This document shows, in pieces, positions 8,701 through 16,386 of a stretch of 64,000 nucleotides of DNA (the stretch's first letter is position 1; every line of letters begins with the position of its first letter). Made by a program: the position numbers and the translations under genes. The notes under the pieces were generated by a model. The model was not told the origin of the DNA, searched no databases, and was given only the letters and a program-made list of their open reading frames with translations. The DNA lies in the NCBI GenBank assembly GCA_964557955.1, contig CAZLCS010000012.1:52447-116446 (forward strand). The letters run 5' to 3'. Origin of the DNA: JALOOX01 sp964557955. GTDB taxonomy: Bacteria; Desulfobacterota; Syntrophobacteria; Syntrophobacterales; Syntrophobacteraceae.

Positions 8701-9982
8701 GAGCCGGATTGGTCTCCATCTGCCAATATTGGCTGATTTTTCCGAGCTTGGGGAGCTGAAACCCCATGCTGATGATCCGCTTCAGGAAGAAGTCCGTCGT
8801 GACGCGATCGCCGCTGTCGATGACCTCCATGCCGATGGTTCGGACGATCTGAAGTGCGGCTTCGGGGTAGTTTTTGAGGCAGACGGCCAGAACGTCGAGG
8901 ACCTTCTCCAGAAACCTTTGAAGGTTTTCGTCCTGCTTTCGTCGAACCCAGTCGGCAATCTCAAAATTGATCTCCCTCAGCGTCTCTTCGTGGATCCCCT
9001 CGAGCCCCCTGATTTCCATGATCTTGAGGCGGATGAGCATGCTGAGAGGCGATGCCACATCGGGGTCCTCGAAAGGCTTCAGCGTTTCGGGGAGCTTGAA
9101 ATATTTCCGAACAATCTCATGAAAATCGGGCAACTGGATCAACTGTGCCACTGCCTCACGATGATCGGACTCGGATTCTATCTCTCCATCCAATTGCCTC
9201 AGATAGGCATGATACTCGTCGTGGCTCAGGATCGTGCAAAGACCAAACCACGGAGGCTCTGCGCTCTCCGCCAGATCCGCCTGCTGGAGCAGCCACTCAC
9301 AGGGATCTTCTCTTTCCAGCCAGAATTGATACGTTTCCCGGTAAAGCCGCGTCAAGAGGCCGCGCAACTCCTCGAACGACGCCGACGACGGCCACACGTT
9401 CAGGAGCTTTCCGGCCAGCTTCTTCAGCTGGTAATAGCTCCGCATGACCTCATCGAGCCCCCCTTCGGGCAAATCCCTCAATTTCTGGAAATAGTATCGC
9501 AGGATGCCTTCATGGCAGAAGGAGTGCTCGGTCAATGCCTGATCCACTGTATCCACCACGACGCCATCGGGCAATGGGCGACCCAGCGGCCCCGGAAGCT
9601 CATCCGCCAGTTTCAACCAGAATGCAATCAGATTATTGGCTGCCAGGCCACGGATTTCGGGCCGCTCCGACTGCGAAAGGGCGTGCACAAAGACGTGTGA
9701 GAGCAGGAAGACCACCGCACCGTTCTGAGGATGGTTGGAGATCAGACGGAGATTCGAAACCGCATAGCGCCATGTCTCCGATATTACGAAACGCCAGTTG
9801 CGATACTTGTGGTGATACTCAACCAACAGCTCGCGTGCCTGCCGTTCCTTGCCCGCATAGCCCTTGACCGCCTCCTGGAGGATCTCAAAAATCGGTGCAA
9901 TTTCAACTTCTACTTTGGTCAGATCGAGGTTCTTGATCAATGCATCGGATTGGATCTGGCCTGCCGCCATGCTGACTTTCAT
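5708..9982 (-). CDS. PEP synthase/PPDK-like phosphotransferase with a large N-terminal region and no TIM barrel
   Basis: A 1424-residue protein whose last third resembles pyruvate phosphate dikinase. From about residue 950 an ATP-grasp nucleotide-binding domain starts (GNKGYNLANLHTIGVQVPPAF) and contains VRSGAAVSMPGMM. A phosphohistidine swivel domain near the end has GGATSHAAIVAH, with the phospho-accepting His at about residue 1360. The protein ends roughly 65 residues later, so the C-terminal TIM barrel that binds pyruvate/PEP in PPDK and PEP synthase is absent. The first 900 residues are mainly predicted helix and match nothing I recognise. Such a layout (nucleotide domain, mobile His domain, other acceptor domain) recalls rifampicin phosphotransferase or glucan water dikinase. 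The acceptor here is unknown. GAGGAA lies six bases before the ATG. Confidence 0.85.
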   Translation of the reverse strand: MKVSMAAGQIQSDALIKNLDLTKVEVEIAPIFEILQEAVKGYAGKERQARELLVEYHHKYRNWRFVISETWRYAVSNLRLISNHPQNGAVVFLLSHVFVHALSQSERPEIRGLAANNLIAFWLKLADELPGPLGRPLPDGVVVDTVDQALTEHSFCHEGILRYYFQKLRDLPEGGLDEVMRSYYQLKKLAGKLLNVWPSSASFEELRGLLTRLYRETYQFWLEREDPCEWLLQQADLAESAEPPWFGLCTILSHDEYHAYLRQLDGEIESESDHREAVAQLIQLPDFHEIVRKYFKLPETLKPFEDPDVASPLSMLIRLKIMEIRGLEGIHEETLREINFEIADWVRRKQDENLQRFLEKVLDVLAVCLKNYPEAALQIVRTIGMEVIDSGDRVTTDFFLKRIISMGFQLPKLGKISQYWQMETNPAHLPNIRIWLEIIKKNPLRTRSLLSALILNLSLGGIYVRDTDLFQKDVSQLLHAPIRPVYNLVKQLAKLFPVYFNQIGAEGQLRAVSTDVDEMTGRSDRLIHFLRKQSHVESNNVIVHFIEAIIQFWRTLDKSGLQDRVPREIYPEIATSGPLVDDVHRIMESIFQSNTIHHVKDLLELTEEETQEIVNAVQGVSEREKRRTFLLIQLYQLLHEKYALSFKDMRQHLMRASNLGLPDPGRLLEVLDSSDAFQKLNAILDYLGELKEVILTPGEMNILENIYYKRHIAVDIPSMYGSYNEGKFDALGLTFRLENLANVLFEEIIYAFDLSFITRASFFRIGKVLPLFIKALAIDGITSNRLELQAELFDKSLEVRRFSHSQYIDIFRGFSEAIKQIIQTNYHAAHEENLETIIRQLGRENLLFRYQRETEAESQTERVQRVSESFLRDIIARTFGLQYFDHFISSILTTLATQREELSSDMLDLLLSYDPEKTVTTVYKPKKMVCDIIHMGNKGYNLANLHTIGVQVPPAFVITTEYFRCRSVIESFSQSSQDFEDRVMAHIHKLEDLTGREYGSGTNAMLISVRSGAAVSMPGMMTTFLNVGINEEIVEGLIAQTGEDWFGWDNYRRFIQSWGMSFGMQRGEFDAIMRSFKKLHKRDVKREFMPREIREMALAYKRALMDHNIAFSDDPKEQLFTAIRQVMASWYYPKAKTYREIMGLSENWGTAVTIQAMVFGNLDTHSGAGVMFTHNPRTSEDEIDPVGDFTWGNQGEDVVGGLVQTLPLSEKQRLNARETKEFSLETLFPRVYRRLVQVARKLVIEHSWAPQEIEFTFQGDDEDGVYVLQSRNMAPRVKRPLPVFKISESLHASYLGSGIGVSGGALAGLAAFNMENIEHLRREHPGKAIILIRSDTVPEDIHEISIAEGILTGKGGATSHAAIVAHRLGKTCVVGFSKMRVWERKAECVVDGHVIRTGEGIAIDGRSGAIYTGLHDTEQVDLTS

Positions 9983-10030
9983 ACATGTTTCCTCAACGGG
10001 TTTCGAAACGCATCCGGCTTGTCATGGATA

Positions 10031-10065
10031 GTTTCGAGTATCGAGTATCGTGTTTCGAGTTTCGG
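10031..10065. repeat. Heptanucleotide tandem repeat (GTWTCGA)x5
   Basis: Five consecutive seven-base units lie between the PPDK-like gene and the acetyltransferase gene: GTTTCGA, GTATCGA, GTATCGT, GTTTCGA, GTTTCGG. No open frame of interest covers it. Its role is unknown. Confidence 0.8.
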
Positions 10066-10195
10066 GTTGTATGGCGCAACGGACAATACTCTGTTCATCA
10101 TGCAGGGTGCTCAAACGGGTCATGACCACCGGCAATCTCCCGGCCATTCCCACGGCACCGAATGGTTGGCACTGGAAGCCAGGAACAGAAGGCCA

Positions 10196-10684
10196 TCACT
10201 CCTCCCGTTCCAGCTCCATGATCATCCCCGCCTCCTTTCCCTCGGCATAAAACCCGGGCCGCTCCCCCACCACCCTGAATCCGAGAGACTCGTAAAGCCC
10301 CCGGGCTGCCGTATTGGATGGTCGGACCTCCAGAGTGGCCCGTGCACATCCCCTCTGCCACCCGGCATCGATAGCCCTTTGGAGAAGCGCTCGTCCAATG
10401 CCCCGATTCCAAAAGCTGCGCTCAACCGTCACATTGAGAATCTGAAGCTCGTTCGCAACAACCCAGGAGCAGATATACCCGACGACCACGGTCGTTGATG
10501 AGCCAGGTTCCTTACCCGCCGGGCGAGATGTCCTGGCCACGAGGCACAGGGCATGCACCTTGTGCAACTCCTCCCGAAACGCAGACTCGGACCACGGCTC
10601 CTGCTGATGCGTCCGATCGATCTCCGCGACTGCGGCCAGGTCTCGCGAGGTCATGGGTGAGATGGTGATCATAGGCTGATGCAT
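10196..10684 (-). CDS. rimI: GNAT acetyltransferase, RimI-like (ribosomal protein N-terminal alanine acetylation)
   Basis: A single GNAT-fold domain of about 160 residues. ISPMTSRDLAAVAEID forms the first strand and helix, ELQILNVTVERSFWNRGIGRALL carries the acetyl-CoA-binding R/Q-x-x-G-x-G/A loop, and LEVRPSNTAARGLYESLGF is the conserved C-terminal motif typical of RimI, which acetylates the N-terminal alanine of ribosomal protein S18. Start choice is uncertain. The ATG at 10684 gives the family's normal N-terminus with a GGAGGG about 15 bases upstream; an ATG at 10723 lies closer to the previous gene but adds residues unlike the family. It follows the EIIA gene closely and is probably in that operon. 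Confidence 0.87.
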   Translation of the reverse strand: MHQPMITISPMTSRDLAAVAEIDRTHQQEPWSESAFREELHKVHALCLVARTSRPAGKEPGSSTTVVVGYICSWVVANELQILNVTVERSFWNRGIGRALLQRAIDAGWQRGCARATLEVRPSNTAARGLYESLGFRVVGERPGFYAEGKEAGMIMELEREE

Positions 10685-10730
10685 ATCGCAGGTGATACGC
10701 CCTCCCTCGGACGTACCCTTCATGAACTGC

Positions 10731-11171
10731 TCATTCTCGGCCGGAGTTGGTGTTCCGGGAAAGAATTTCACTGGCCAACGAGATGTGTCTCTGTCCATAT
10801 TCCTTGACGGTCGAAGCCGCCTCGCCCAAAGGCAGCTCTGTCCTGCATCCTGCCAGCTTGATGAGCATGGGCAGATTCATGCCGCACACAACCTCGACCC
10901 TCGGTCCCAGAAACGAAAGACTGATGTTGGCAGGCGTCCCTCCGAAAAGATCTGTCAGAATCAGCACGCCACGGCCTCGATCGACTTCACGTATGGCGTC
11001 CTTGAGCTCGGCAGTCATCTCCTCAACAGCCTGCTGAGCCCGGAAACATACGGCTTTACAGGCCTCCAGGTCTCCAACGATCAACTCAGCTACTCGAACC
11101 ATCTCCTCAGCAAGCCCACAATGGGATACGGCAACGATCCCAATGGGCGCCTTCTGATTGTCTCCGGACAT
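10731..11171 (-). CDS. PTS EIIA component, mannose family
   Basis: A 146-residue cytosolic phosphocarrier of the EIIA-Man type. The active-site histidine lies in IGIVAVSHCGLAEEM (His17), and the dimer/strand motif GVLILTDLFGGTPANIS is diagnostic. No sugar-transporting EIIB, EIIC or EIID genes are adjacent; its neighbours are rapZ, ptsN, hpf and rpoN. In Deltaproteobacteria such orphan EIIA proteins usually belong to a regulatory phosphorelay rather than to uptake. The phosphodonor proteins HPr and EI are not in this window. It starts nine bases after rapZ ends. Confidence 0.92.
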   Translation of the reverse strand: MSGDNQKAPIGIVAVSHCGLAEEMVRVAELIVGDLEACKAVCFRAQQAVEEMTAELKDAIREVDRGRGVLILTDLFGGTPANISLSFLGPRVEVVCGMNLPMLIKLAGCRTELPLGEAASTVKEYGQRHISLASEILSRNTNSGRE

Positions 11172-11180
11172 TCAACATCC

Positions 11181-12053
11181 TCATTCAAGATGAATATCGC
11201 GATGGAAGACATTAACAAAATAAGAGTTCTCCTCGAGAATTCCAGCCAAACGGGTCGCAAAAACCACCGAGCGATGCTTCCCGCCCGTGCATCCAATGGC
11301 AATGGTGAGGTAGCGCTTCCCTTCCTCGATGTACGCAGGAAGCAGTCGGAGAATCAGTCGGCCATAGTCATCGATGAACTCGCGAGCCGCCGGCCACTTG
11401 AGCACCCACTCGCTCACTTCGGGGTCCGATCCGTTCTTCTCCTTCAGCTGCTCCACGAAATAGGGATTCGGCAGAAAACGAACATCCATGACCAGATCAG
11501 CTTCAAAGGGAAGCCCATGCTTGAAGCCGAAGGACAGCACCTGAATGCTCAAGCGCTCACTATCGCTGATCCCGGAATAAGAGCGGATGACGAGAGACTT
11601 GAGCTGGTGGACCGAATACACGCCCGTATCGATGATCCTGGTCGAACGAGCCCGCAAGGCCTTCAGCTTTTCCTTCTCGTCCTGGATGGCATGCAGCAGG
11701 AGGGCTTCGGACGATGCAATGGGGTGGATCCGCCGCGTCTGGCTGTATCTGCGCTGCAGAACGTCCGTGGGAGCTTCGAGGAAAAGGATCTCGAACCGGT
11801 ATCCATGGTCCTCCAGAGACTCGAAAATCTTATCGTAATCTTTAAGAAAAGAGCGCTCTCGTATATCGATCCCCAGAGCGATCTTCTGGATATCCGGCAT
11901 ATCCTTCTCACAGAGAAGCAGGAAGTGGGGCAGCAAGGGAACCGGCAGATTGTCAATGCAAAAATAGCCAATATCTTCAAAGGCTTTGATGGCGGTGCTC
12001 TTGCCGGATCCCGAAAGCCCGCTCACAACAACGATGTGTACGCTTCTCTCCAT
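11181..12053 (-). CDS. rapZ: RapZ-family nucleotide-binding protein (RNase adapter, YvcJ family)
   Basis: A 290-residue P-loop protein with Walker A motif GLSGSGKST at about residues 11-19. The family hallmarks are present: GYFCIDNLP, DIRERSF, SFGFKHGLP and GCTGGKHRSV. In enterobacteria RapZ guides RNase E to small RNAs controlling GlmS; elsewhere it is a conserved nucleotide-binding regulator, so the target here is unknown. The ATG at 12053 gives the family length; an ATG 14 codons earlier is only two bases after its GGAGG, which is poor spacing. It sits between ptsN and the EIIA-Man gene, the standard linkage of this regulatory PTS cluster. Confidence 0.94.
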   Translation of the reverse strand: MERSVHIVVVSGLSGSGKSTAIKAFEDIGYFCIDNLPVPLLPHFLLLCEKDMPDIQKIALGIDIRERSFLKDYDKIFESLEDHGYRFEILFLEAPTDVLQRRYSQTRRIHPIASSEALLLHAIQDEKEKLKALRARSTRIIDTGVYSVHQLKSLVIRSYSGISDSERLSIQVLSFGFKHGLPFEADLVMDVRFLPNPYFVEQLKEKNGSDPEVSEWVLKWPAAREFIDDYGRLILRLLPAYIEEGKRYLTIAIGCTGGKHRSVVFATRLAGILEENSYFVNVFHRDIHLE

Positions 12054-12253
12054 GGTCTTCCCTGTCGGTCCTTCATCGGCACAAAAACAGATCATCCCCT
12101 CCCGGAGCGCCTGCTGCGGATGAGCACATGAAGGGGTGTGACACGATCAGATGAGAAAACACGGGTTGGGCGGCACGGATTGAGACTGCATGGAAGCGAA
12201 GGTCCATGAGCTCGGCATGGCATTTCGTCAGCAGGCCGTTCTCTTCGCAGGAT

Positions 12254-12715
12254 TCAGAAGTCCTCGTCTTCTTGCTGAATGACCGAATACACCTCTTCAC
12301 GGGTCGAGACGGCCCCCAGCCTTTTCCTCACCGTTCCATTCTTGAGGAGCCTGGCGATCTTGGCAAGAGCACGCAAATGGATTCCCGCACAGCTTTCGGG
12401 AGCCACGAGCAGGAAAAAAAGATGAACCGGCTTTCCGTCCATGGACTCAAAATCGATCCCTCGCGTGGACTTCCCGAAGGAAAGCGCCAACTGGTCGAGA
12501 TCCTTGAGCTTGCCATGGGGAATGGCAATCCCGTCCCCAATACCGGTGCTTCCCAACCGTTCACGCTCCAGGAGAACCCGCATCAGGTTTTCACGATCCA
12601 GATGAGGCCTCTTTTCGAGCAGTGCTTCGATCAATTCCTCAAGAACCTGCTTCTTGGAAGCACCCTTCAGTTCGGTGACAATGGATTCTTTATCCAAGAT
12701 ATCCAGGATCTTCAT
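12254..12715 (-). CDS. ptsN: PTS EIIA-Ntr regulatory protein
   Basis: A 153-residue EIIA of the nitrogen-type PTS, a phosphorylatable regulator acting on potassium transport, phosphate sensing and metabolism in other bacteria. The fructose-type EIIA domain covers nearly the whole protein, with phospho-acceptor His67 in GIAIPHGK and the conserved LFFLLVAPE strand. The ATG at 12715 follows AAGG by six bases and fits better than the in-frame TTG five codons upstream. It lies between hpf and rapZ. The 200 bases between it and rapZ hold no gene I can support. Confidence 0.94.
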   Translation of the reverse strand: MKILDILDKESIVTELKGASKKQVLEELIEALLEKRPHLDRENLMRVLLERERLGSTGIGDGIAIPHGKLKDLDQLALSFGKSTRGIDFESMDGKPVHLFFLLVAPESCAGIHLRALAKIARLLKNGTVRKRLGAVSTREEVYSVIQQEDEDF

Positions 12716-12816
12716 CGATATCCTTTTCAACCCCTATGGCATGACTCGGCCCCGATTGCCCAATGAGAAGGCGCACAGGACCAGAGGCTGCAATCATCGG
12801 AAAACAGGACTGACGA

Positions 12817-13356
12817 CTATGCGGTCTCGATGAGGCCGTAATGACCATCCTTGCGGCGATACAGCACATTGATGCGGTTGGTGAGCCGATTGGTGAAGAC
12901 AAGGAACTCACCGTTGGACACATTGAGCTGCATGGCAGCTTCATCCACGTCCATCGGTTTGGCGTGTACCTGTTCGGTTCGAATCACACGCCGCTCGAGG
13001 TCGTCCTCAGGGACCGCCGTTCCGCCCAGGTCCGGAATGCCCAGCAGATCTTTGGCTCCCCCACCTGTCTTTCTCCTGCGAAACTTGTCTTTGTTGCGGC
13101 GAACCTGCCCCTCTATGGTATCGGCCACCAGGTCGATGGCCGAATACATGTCATCGGTTTCTTCCGCACCGTTGATCCGCAAGCCGTTGGCGTCGATGGA
13201 GACCTCGGCAATATGCCGGAATTTCTCGACTTTCAAGACAACATGCGCCTCAATGGGCTCATCCACGTATTTGCGGATCCGCGATATTTTCTCTTCAGCA
13301 TATTCTCGAAGGGGAGGAGACGGCTCAATATGCCGGAATGTGACGTTAATCTGCAT
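12817..13356 (-). CDS. hpf: Ribosome hibernation promoting factor, long form
   Basis: A 179-residue long-type HPF/RaiA. The N-terminal S30AE domain (about residues 1-97, starting MQINVTFRHIEPS and with KVEKFRHIAEVSI) binds the 30S decoding region. The C-terminal domain (about 125-179, with HAKPMDVDEAAMQL and VFTNRLTNRINVLYRRKDGHYGLIE) mediates dimerisation of two 30S subunits into 100S ribosomes. Length is typical of the long form. It is 74 bases downstream of rpoN and precedes ptsN, the classic rpoN-hpf-ptsN-rapZ order. Confidence 0.95.
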   Translation of the reverse strand: MQINVTFRHIEPSPPLREYAEEKISRIRKYVDEPIEAHVVLKVEKFRHIAEVSIDANGLRINGAEETDDMYSAIDLVADTIEGQVRRNKDKFRRRKTGGGAKDLLGIPDLGGTAVPEDDLERRVIRTEQVHAKPMDVDEAAMQLNVSNGEFLVFTNRLTNRINVLYRRKDGHYGLIETA

Positions 13357-13430
13357 GGATAAGGACCTCCTTCACGTGGTCAGCTCGTACGTTTCGCTCG
13401 ATGCCCCCAGTCCGATTCCCCTCAACAGCA

Positions 13431-14903
13431 TCAACCCCAGGACGCCTTCCTGCGCTTGCTCGAAGGCAGAATTCCCAGCACCTCTCTGTACTTGGCCACA
13501 GTCCTGCGGGCTATGGAGATGTTCTCTCTTTCCAGGATACCGACGATATCCTGATCGCTGAACGGCTTGGATGGATTCTCTTCCTTGATGAGCTGGCGTA
13601 TGCGCTCCTTCACACTCTCGGAGGCCACCGCATCACCAAGAACGCTATTTATGGAACTGTTGAAGAAATATTTCAACTCAAAAATCCCGTGGGTGGTATG
13701 CATGTACTTGTTGGCCGTGACCCGGCTGATGGTGGATTCATGCATGCCCACATCCTCGGCCACATCCCTCAAAACCATGGGCCTGAGATGGGCCACCCCA
13801 TTGTCGAAGAAGTCCTGCTGCAGCTTCACGATGCTCTGAGCCACCCGGTACAGGGTCCTCTGACGCTGGTGGATACTCTTGATGAGCCAGGCAGCAGCCT
13901 TTAATTTGCCGTGAATATAGTCCTTGGCATCGGTGGGGATGACCTGGTCGCCGCTGAGAGCCTCCTTGTAGTAGGAGCTGACCCTCAGCTTGGGCATGCC
14001 GTCCTCATTCAGGAGGATCACGTATTCACCGTCCACTTTGATGACATAAAGATCCGGGCTGACATACTCGACGGACTCGTCGCTGAATGCCCGACCGGGG
14101 CGAGGATCCAGCTTGAGGATGGCTTCCACTGCCTCCTTCACCTCTGAGGGAGACCGCTTGACGGCTCGCACCAGCGCCGCATAGTTCTTGCTCTCCAGAA
14201 ACTGCAGATGGTTCTCCAGAATCTCAACGACCAGTTCGCAGGGGGGATTCAGGTTGCGTGCCTGAATCAGCAGGCATTCCTGGAGATCCCGTGCACCGAC
14301 TCCGATCGGGTCGAAGACCTGAACCCTTTGAAGCACCGATGTCACATCATCCACATGGGCGCCGGTGGCCTCGGCTATTTCTTCCACCGTTGCATCCAGG
14401 TACCCGTCCCGATTCAAATTCCCAATGATATGGACGCCGATTTCCTTTTCAGAGTCGGTCATATGAGACATTCGGAGCTGCCAGGCCAGGTGATCCTCAA
14501 GGGAGGCGGGAAGGCTCAGTTTGCTGTCGAATGAAGGCCATTCCTTGTTGGGATCCGTCTCCACCACTACCGGACTTCCGCTGCTGTATTCGTCCAGGTA
14601 GGATTCCCAGTCAAAGTCCTCACGGACCTTTTCGACGACTTCAACCTCTTGAAATGAATCCTGAACGGGAGCCTCACCATCGGGAGCCGCCGCTTCGGGC
14701 TCACCACCCTCTCCGATGCCTTCCCCTTCCCCCACCTCTTCCTGAACCTCCTCAAGCAGAGGATTGGTCTCCAACTCCTGACTGATGGTCTCGAGCAGCT
14801 CCAGCCTGGAGAGCTGGAGCAATTTGATTGCTTGCTGCAGCTGAGGAGTCATGATCAGCTGCTGGCTCAGTTTGAGCTGCTGTTTCAGTTCAAGGGCCGC
14901 CAT
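13431..14903 (-). CDS. rpoN: RNA polymerase sigma-54 factor
   Basis: A 490-residue sigma-54 that directs polymerase to -24/-12 promoters and needs an AAA+ activator. Region I is the Gln/Leu-rich start (LKQQLKLSQQLIMTPQLQQA). An acidic Glu/Pro-rich region II follows (about residues 50-120), then the core-binding domain, the helix-turn-helix (MHESTISRVTANKYM) and the RpoN box ARRTVAKYRE at about 465-474. It begins 14 bases after lptB, so it is probably transcribed with the LPS export genes. No activator gene is present in the window. Confidence 0.97.
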   Translation of the reverse strand: MAALELKQQLKLSQQLIMTPQLQQAIKLLQLSRLELLETISQELETNPLLEEVQEEVGEGEGIGEGGEPEAAAPDGEAPVQDSFQEVEVVEKVREDFDWESYLDEYSSGSPVVVETDPNKEWPSFDSKLSLPASLEDHLAWQLRMSHMTDSEKEIGVHIIGNLNRDGYLDATVEEIAEATGAHVDDVTSVLQRVQVFDPIGVGARDLQECLLIQARNLNPPCELVVEILENHLQFLESKNYAALVRAVKRSPSEVKEAVEAILKLDPRPGRAFSDESVEYVSPDLYVIKVDGEYVILLNEDGMPKLRVSSYYKEALSGDQVIPTDAKDYIHGKLKAAAWLIKSIHQRQRTLYRVAQSIVKLQQDFFDNGVAHLRPMVLRDVAEDVGMHESTISRVTANKYMHTTHGIFELKYFFNSSINSVLGDAVASESVKERIRQLIKEENPSKPFSDQDIVGILERENISIARRTVAKYREVLGILPSSKRRKASWG

Positions 14904-14917
14904 GATGTCATCCTGAA

Positions 14918-15661
14918 TTACGTCAAGCTGAATTCATCTCCCAGATAGGTTCTCCGGGCCAGATCGCTCTGCGCGATGCTTAAGGGCTCACCCGCCTCGA
15001 GGATCCTTCCCTCGTGCATGATGTACGCCCAGTCACAGACTTTCAACGTCTCCCGAACGTTATGATCGGAAATGAGCACCCCAATGCCCTTGGCTTTTAA
15101 GGAACGTACAAGCCCTTGAATCTCGAGGACCGCGATGGGATCGATCCCCGCAAATGGCTCATCCAGGAGAATGAAACTGGGCCGCGTAACCAGGGCCCGT
15201 GTGATTTCCACCCGGCGCCTCTCTCCCCCCGACAATCGATCGGCACGACTCCTGGCCAGGTGAGCGATATTGAGCTCGGCCAGCAGCTCCTTGAGTCGCA
15301 ACCGCCGCTCTTCCTTACCCATATCGAGCGTTTCGAGAATGGCCATGATGTTTTCTTCGACAGTCAACCTCCGGAACACCGACGGCTCCTGGGGCAAGTA
15401 GGTAATACCCTTTCTGGCCCGAAGATACATGGGAATCCCGTTCAGGCTTTCGCCGTCAAGTATAATCGCCCCGGCATCCGGGCGAATGATGCCCACGATG
15501 CTGTAGAAGGTGGTCGACTTTCCCGCCCCGTTGGGCCCCAGAAGCCCAACGATCTGGCCATCCCGCACCTCCAGCGTCACGTGGTCCACGACGGCACGCC
15601 CTTCGTAAACCTTGACCAAATCCTTCACCACCAGACTCTTGCCGTCGGATTCAGACCCCAA
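14918..15661 (-). CDS. lptB: LPS export ABC transporter ATPase LptB
   Basis: A 247-residue ATPase that powers extraction of lipopolysaccharide from the inner membrane by LptFG. All nucleotide-binding motifs are intact: Walker A GPNGAGKST near residue 39, signature LSGGERRR, Walker B with catalytic Glu in ILLDEPFAGIDP, and H-loop ISDHNVRE. It is encoded directly after lptA (three bases apart) and before rpoN. The permease genes lptF and lptG are not in the window. Confidence 0.96.
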   Translation of the reverse strand: MGSESDGKSLVVKDLVKVYEGRAVVDHVTLEVRDGQIVGLLGPNGAGKSTTFYSIVGIIRPDAGAIILDGESLNGIPMYLRARKGITYLPQEPSVFRRLTVEENIMAILETLDMGKEERRLRLKELLAELNIAHLARSRADRLSGGERRRVEITRALVTRPSFILLDEPFAGIDPIAVLEIQGLVRSLKAKGIGVLISDHNVRETLKVCDWAYIMHEGRILEAGEPLSIAQSDLARRTYLGDEFSLT

Positions 15662-15664
15662 AAC

Positions 15665-16237
15665 CTATTCCTTTCGAGGATGGAGCACAGCCTGTACCGG
15701 TGACGACTCGCCTCCCTCCACCACGCTTCGGCCGTCGGCCAGATACAGAGTGATGAGCCGCCCCTGAACCGTGTCGTCACCCTGGGAAACTATCGGATTG
15801 CCCATAAGCAGAATCTTTTGCTCACGATGATAGTAAACCGATTTGTCAGAGGTGGCCACCTTCTCACGCTGGGAAATCCTCACGTCTCCTTCGATCTCGA
15901 TGCGATCGATCTGATCCATCATGGAGGGCTCGGACTCCTTCCCCTTGCTTCCCGCTGCGGCATAAACCATCATCCGTCTGCCCGTGATCGTCAAATCCTC
16001 CTGCTGAATCACGACATGTCCTTCGAACAGGATCGTCCTATCCAGCTGGTTCACCTCCATCCTGTCGCTGGCGATATTGAGCGGGGCATCACTTTTCAGC
16101 GGACCCGTCCGGGCCGCTGCCGGCTTCGAGCTCTGCTTTCCAGCAGAATATCCAAAACCCGGGCAGCAAGCCATCGCCAGAATGACCAGCCCAGCAAGCC
16201 ATCCTCTCCGTGCAAACTTCACCCCAGCCGATTCCAC
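15665..16237 (-). CDS. lptA: LPS export periplasmic protein LptA
   Basis: A periplasmic OstA/LptA-domain protein that bridges LPS from LptC to the outer-membrane LptDE complex. The beta-jellyroll repeats run from about LNIASDRMEVNQ through GHVVIQQEDLTITGRRM to the end. The GTG at 16237 gives an ideal signal peptide (KFARRGW then a hydrophobic core ending before the mature Ser-Ala-Gly) and has GGAGGAGG just upstream. The frame stays open to an ATG at 16390 overlapping the lptC stop (ATGA), and an ATG at 16276 also exists. Those earlier starts would bury the signal peptide behind a long N-terminal extension, so I prefer the GTG. Confidence 0.85.
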   Translation of the reverse strand: MESAGVKFARRGWLAGLVILAMACCPGFGYSAGKQSSKPAAARTGPLKSDAPLNIASDRMEVNQLDRTILFEGHVVIQQEDLTITGRRMMVYAAAGSKGKESEPSMMDQIDRIEIEGDVRISQREKVATSDKSVYYHREQKILLMGNPIVSQGDDTVQGRLITLYLADGRSVVEGGESSPVQAVLHPRKE

Positions 16238-16386
16238 CGGACCTCCTCCACGTTCATTCTCTACAAGGCTCCGCATATACCTCCTGGCACCCTGGCGACC
16301 CCAATCGGCCCTGATTCGTCGACCCAACCAGAACGGCCCTCCGGCCAGCAGCTTCCATGCTCCCAACTCCGACAAACCTCCAGGAT

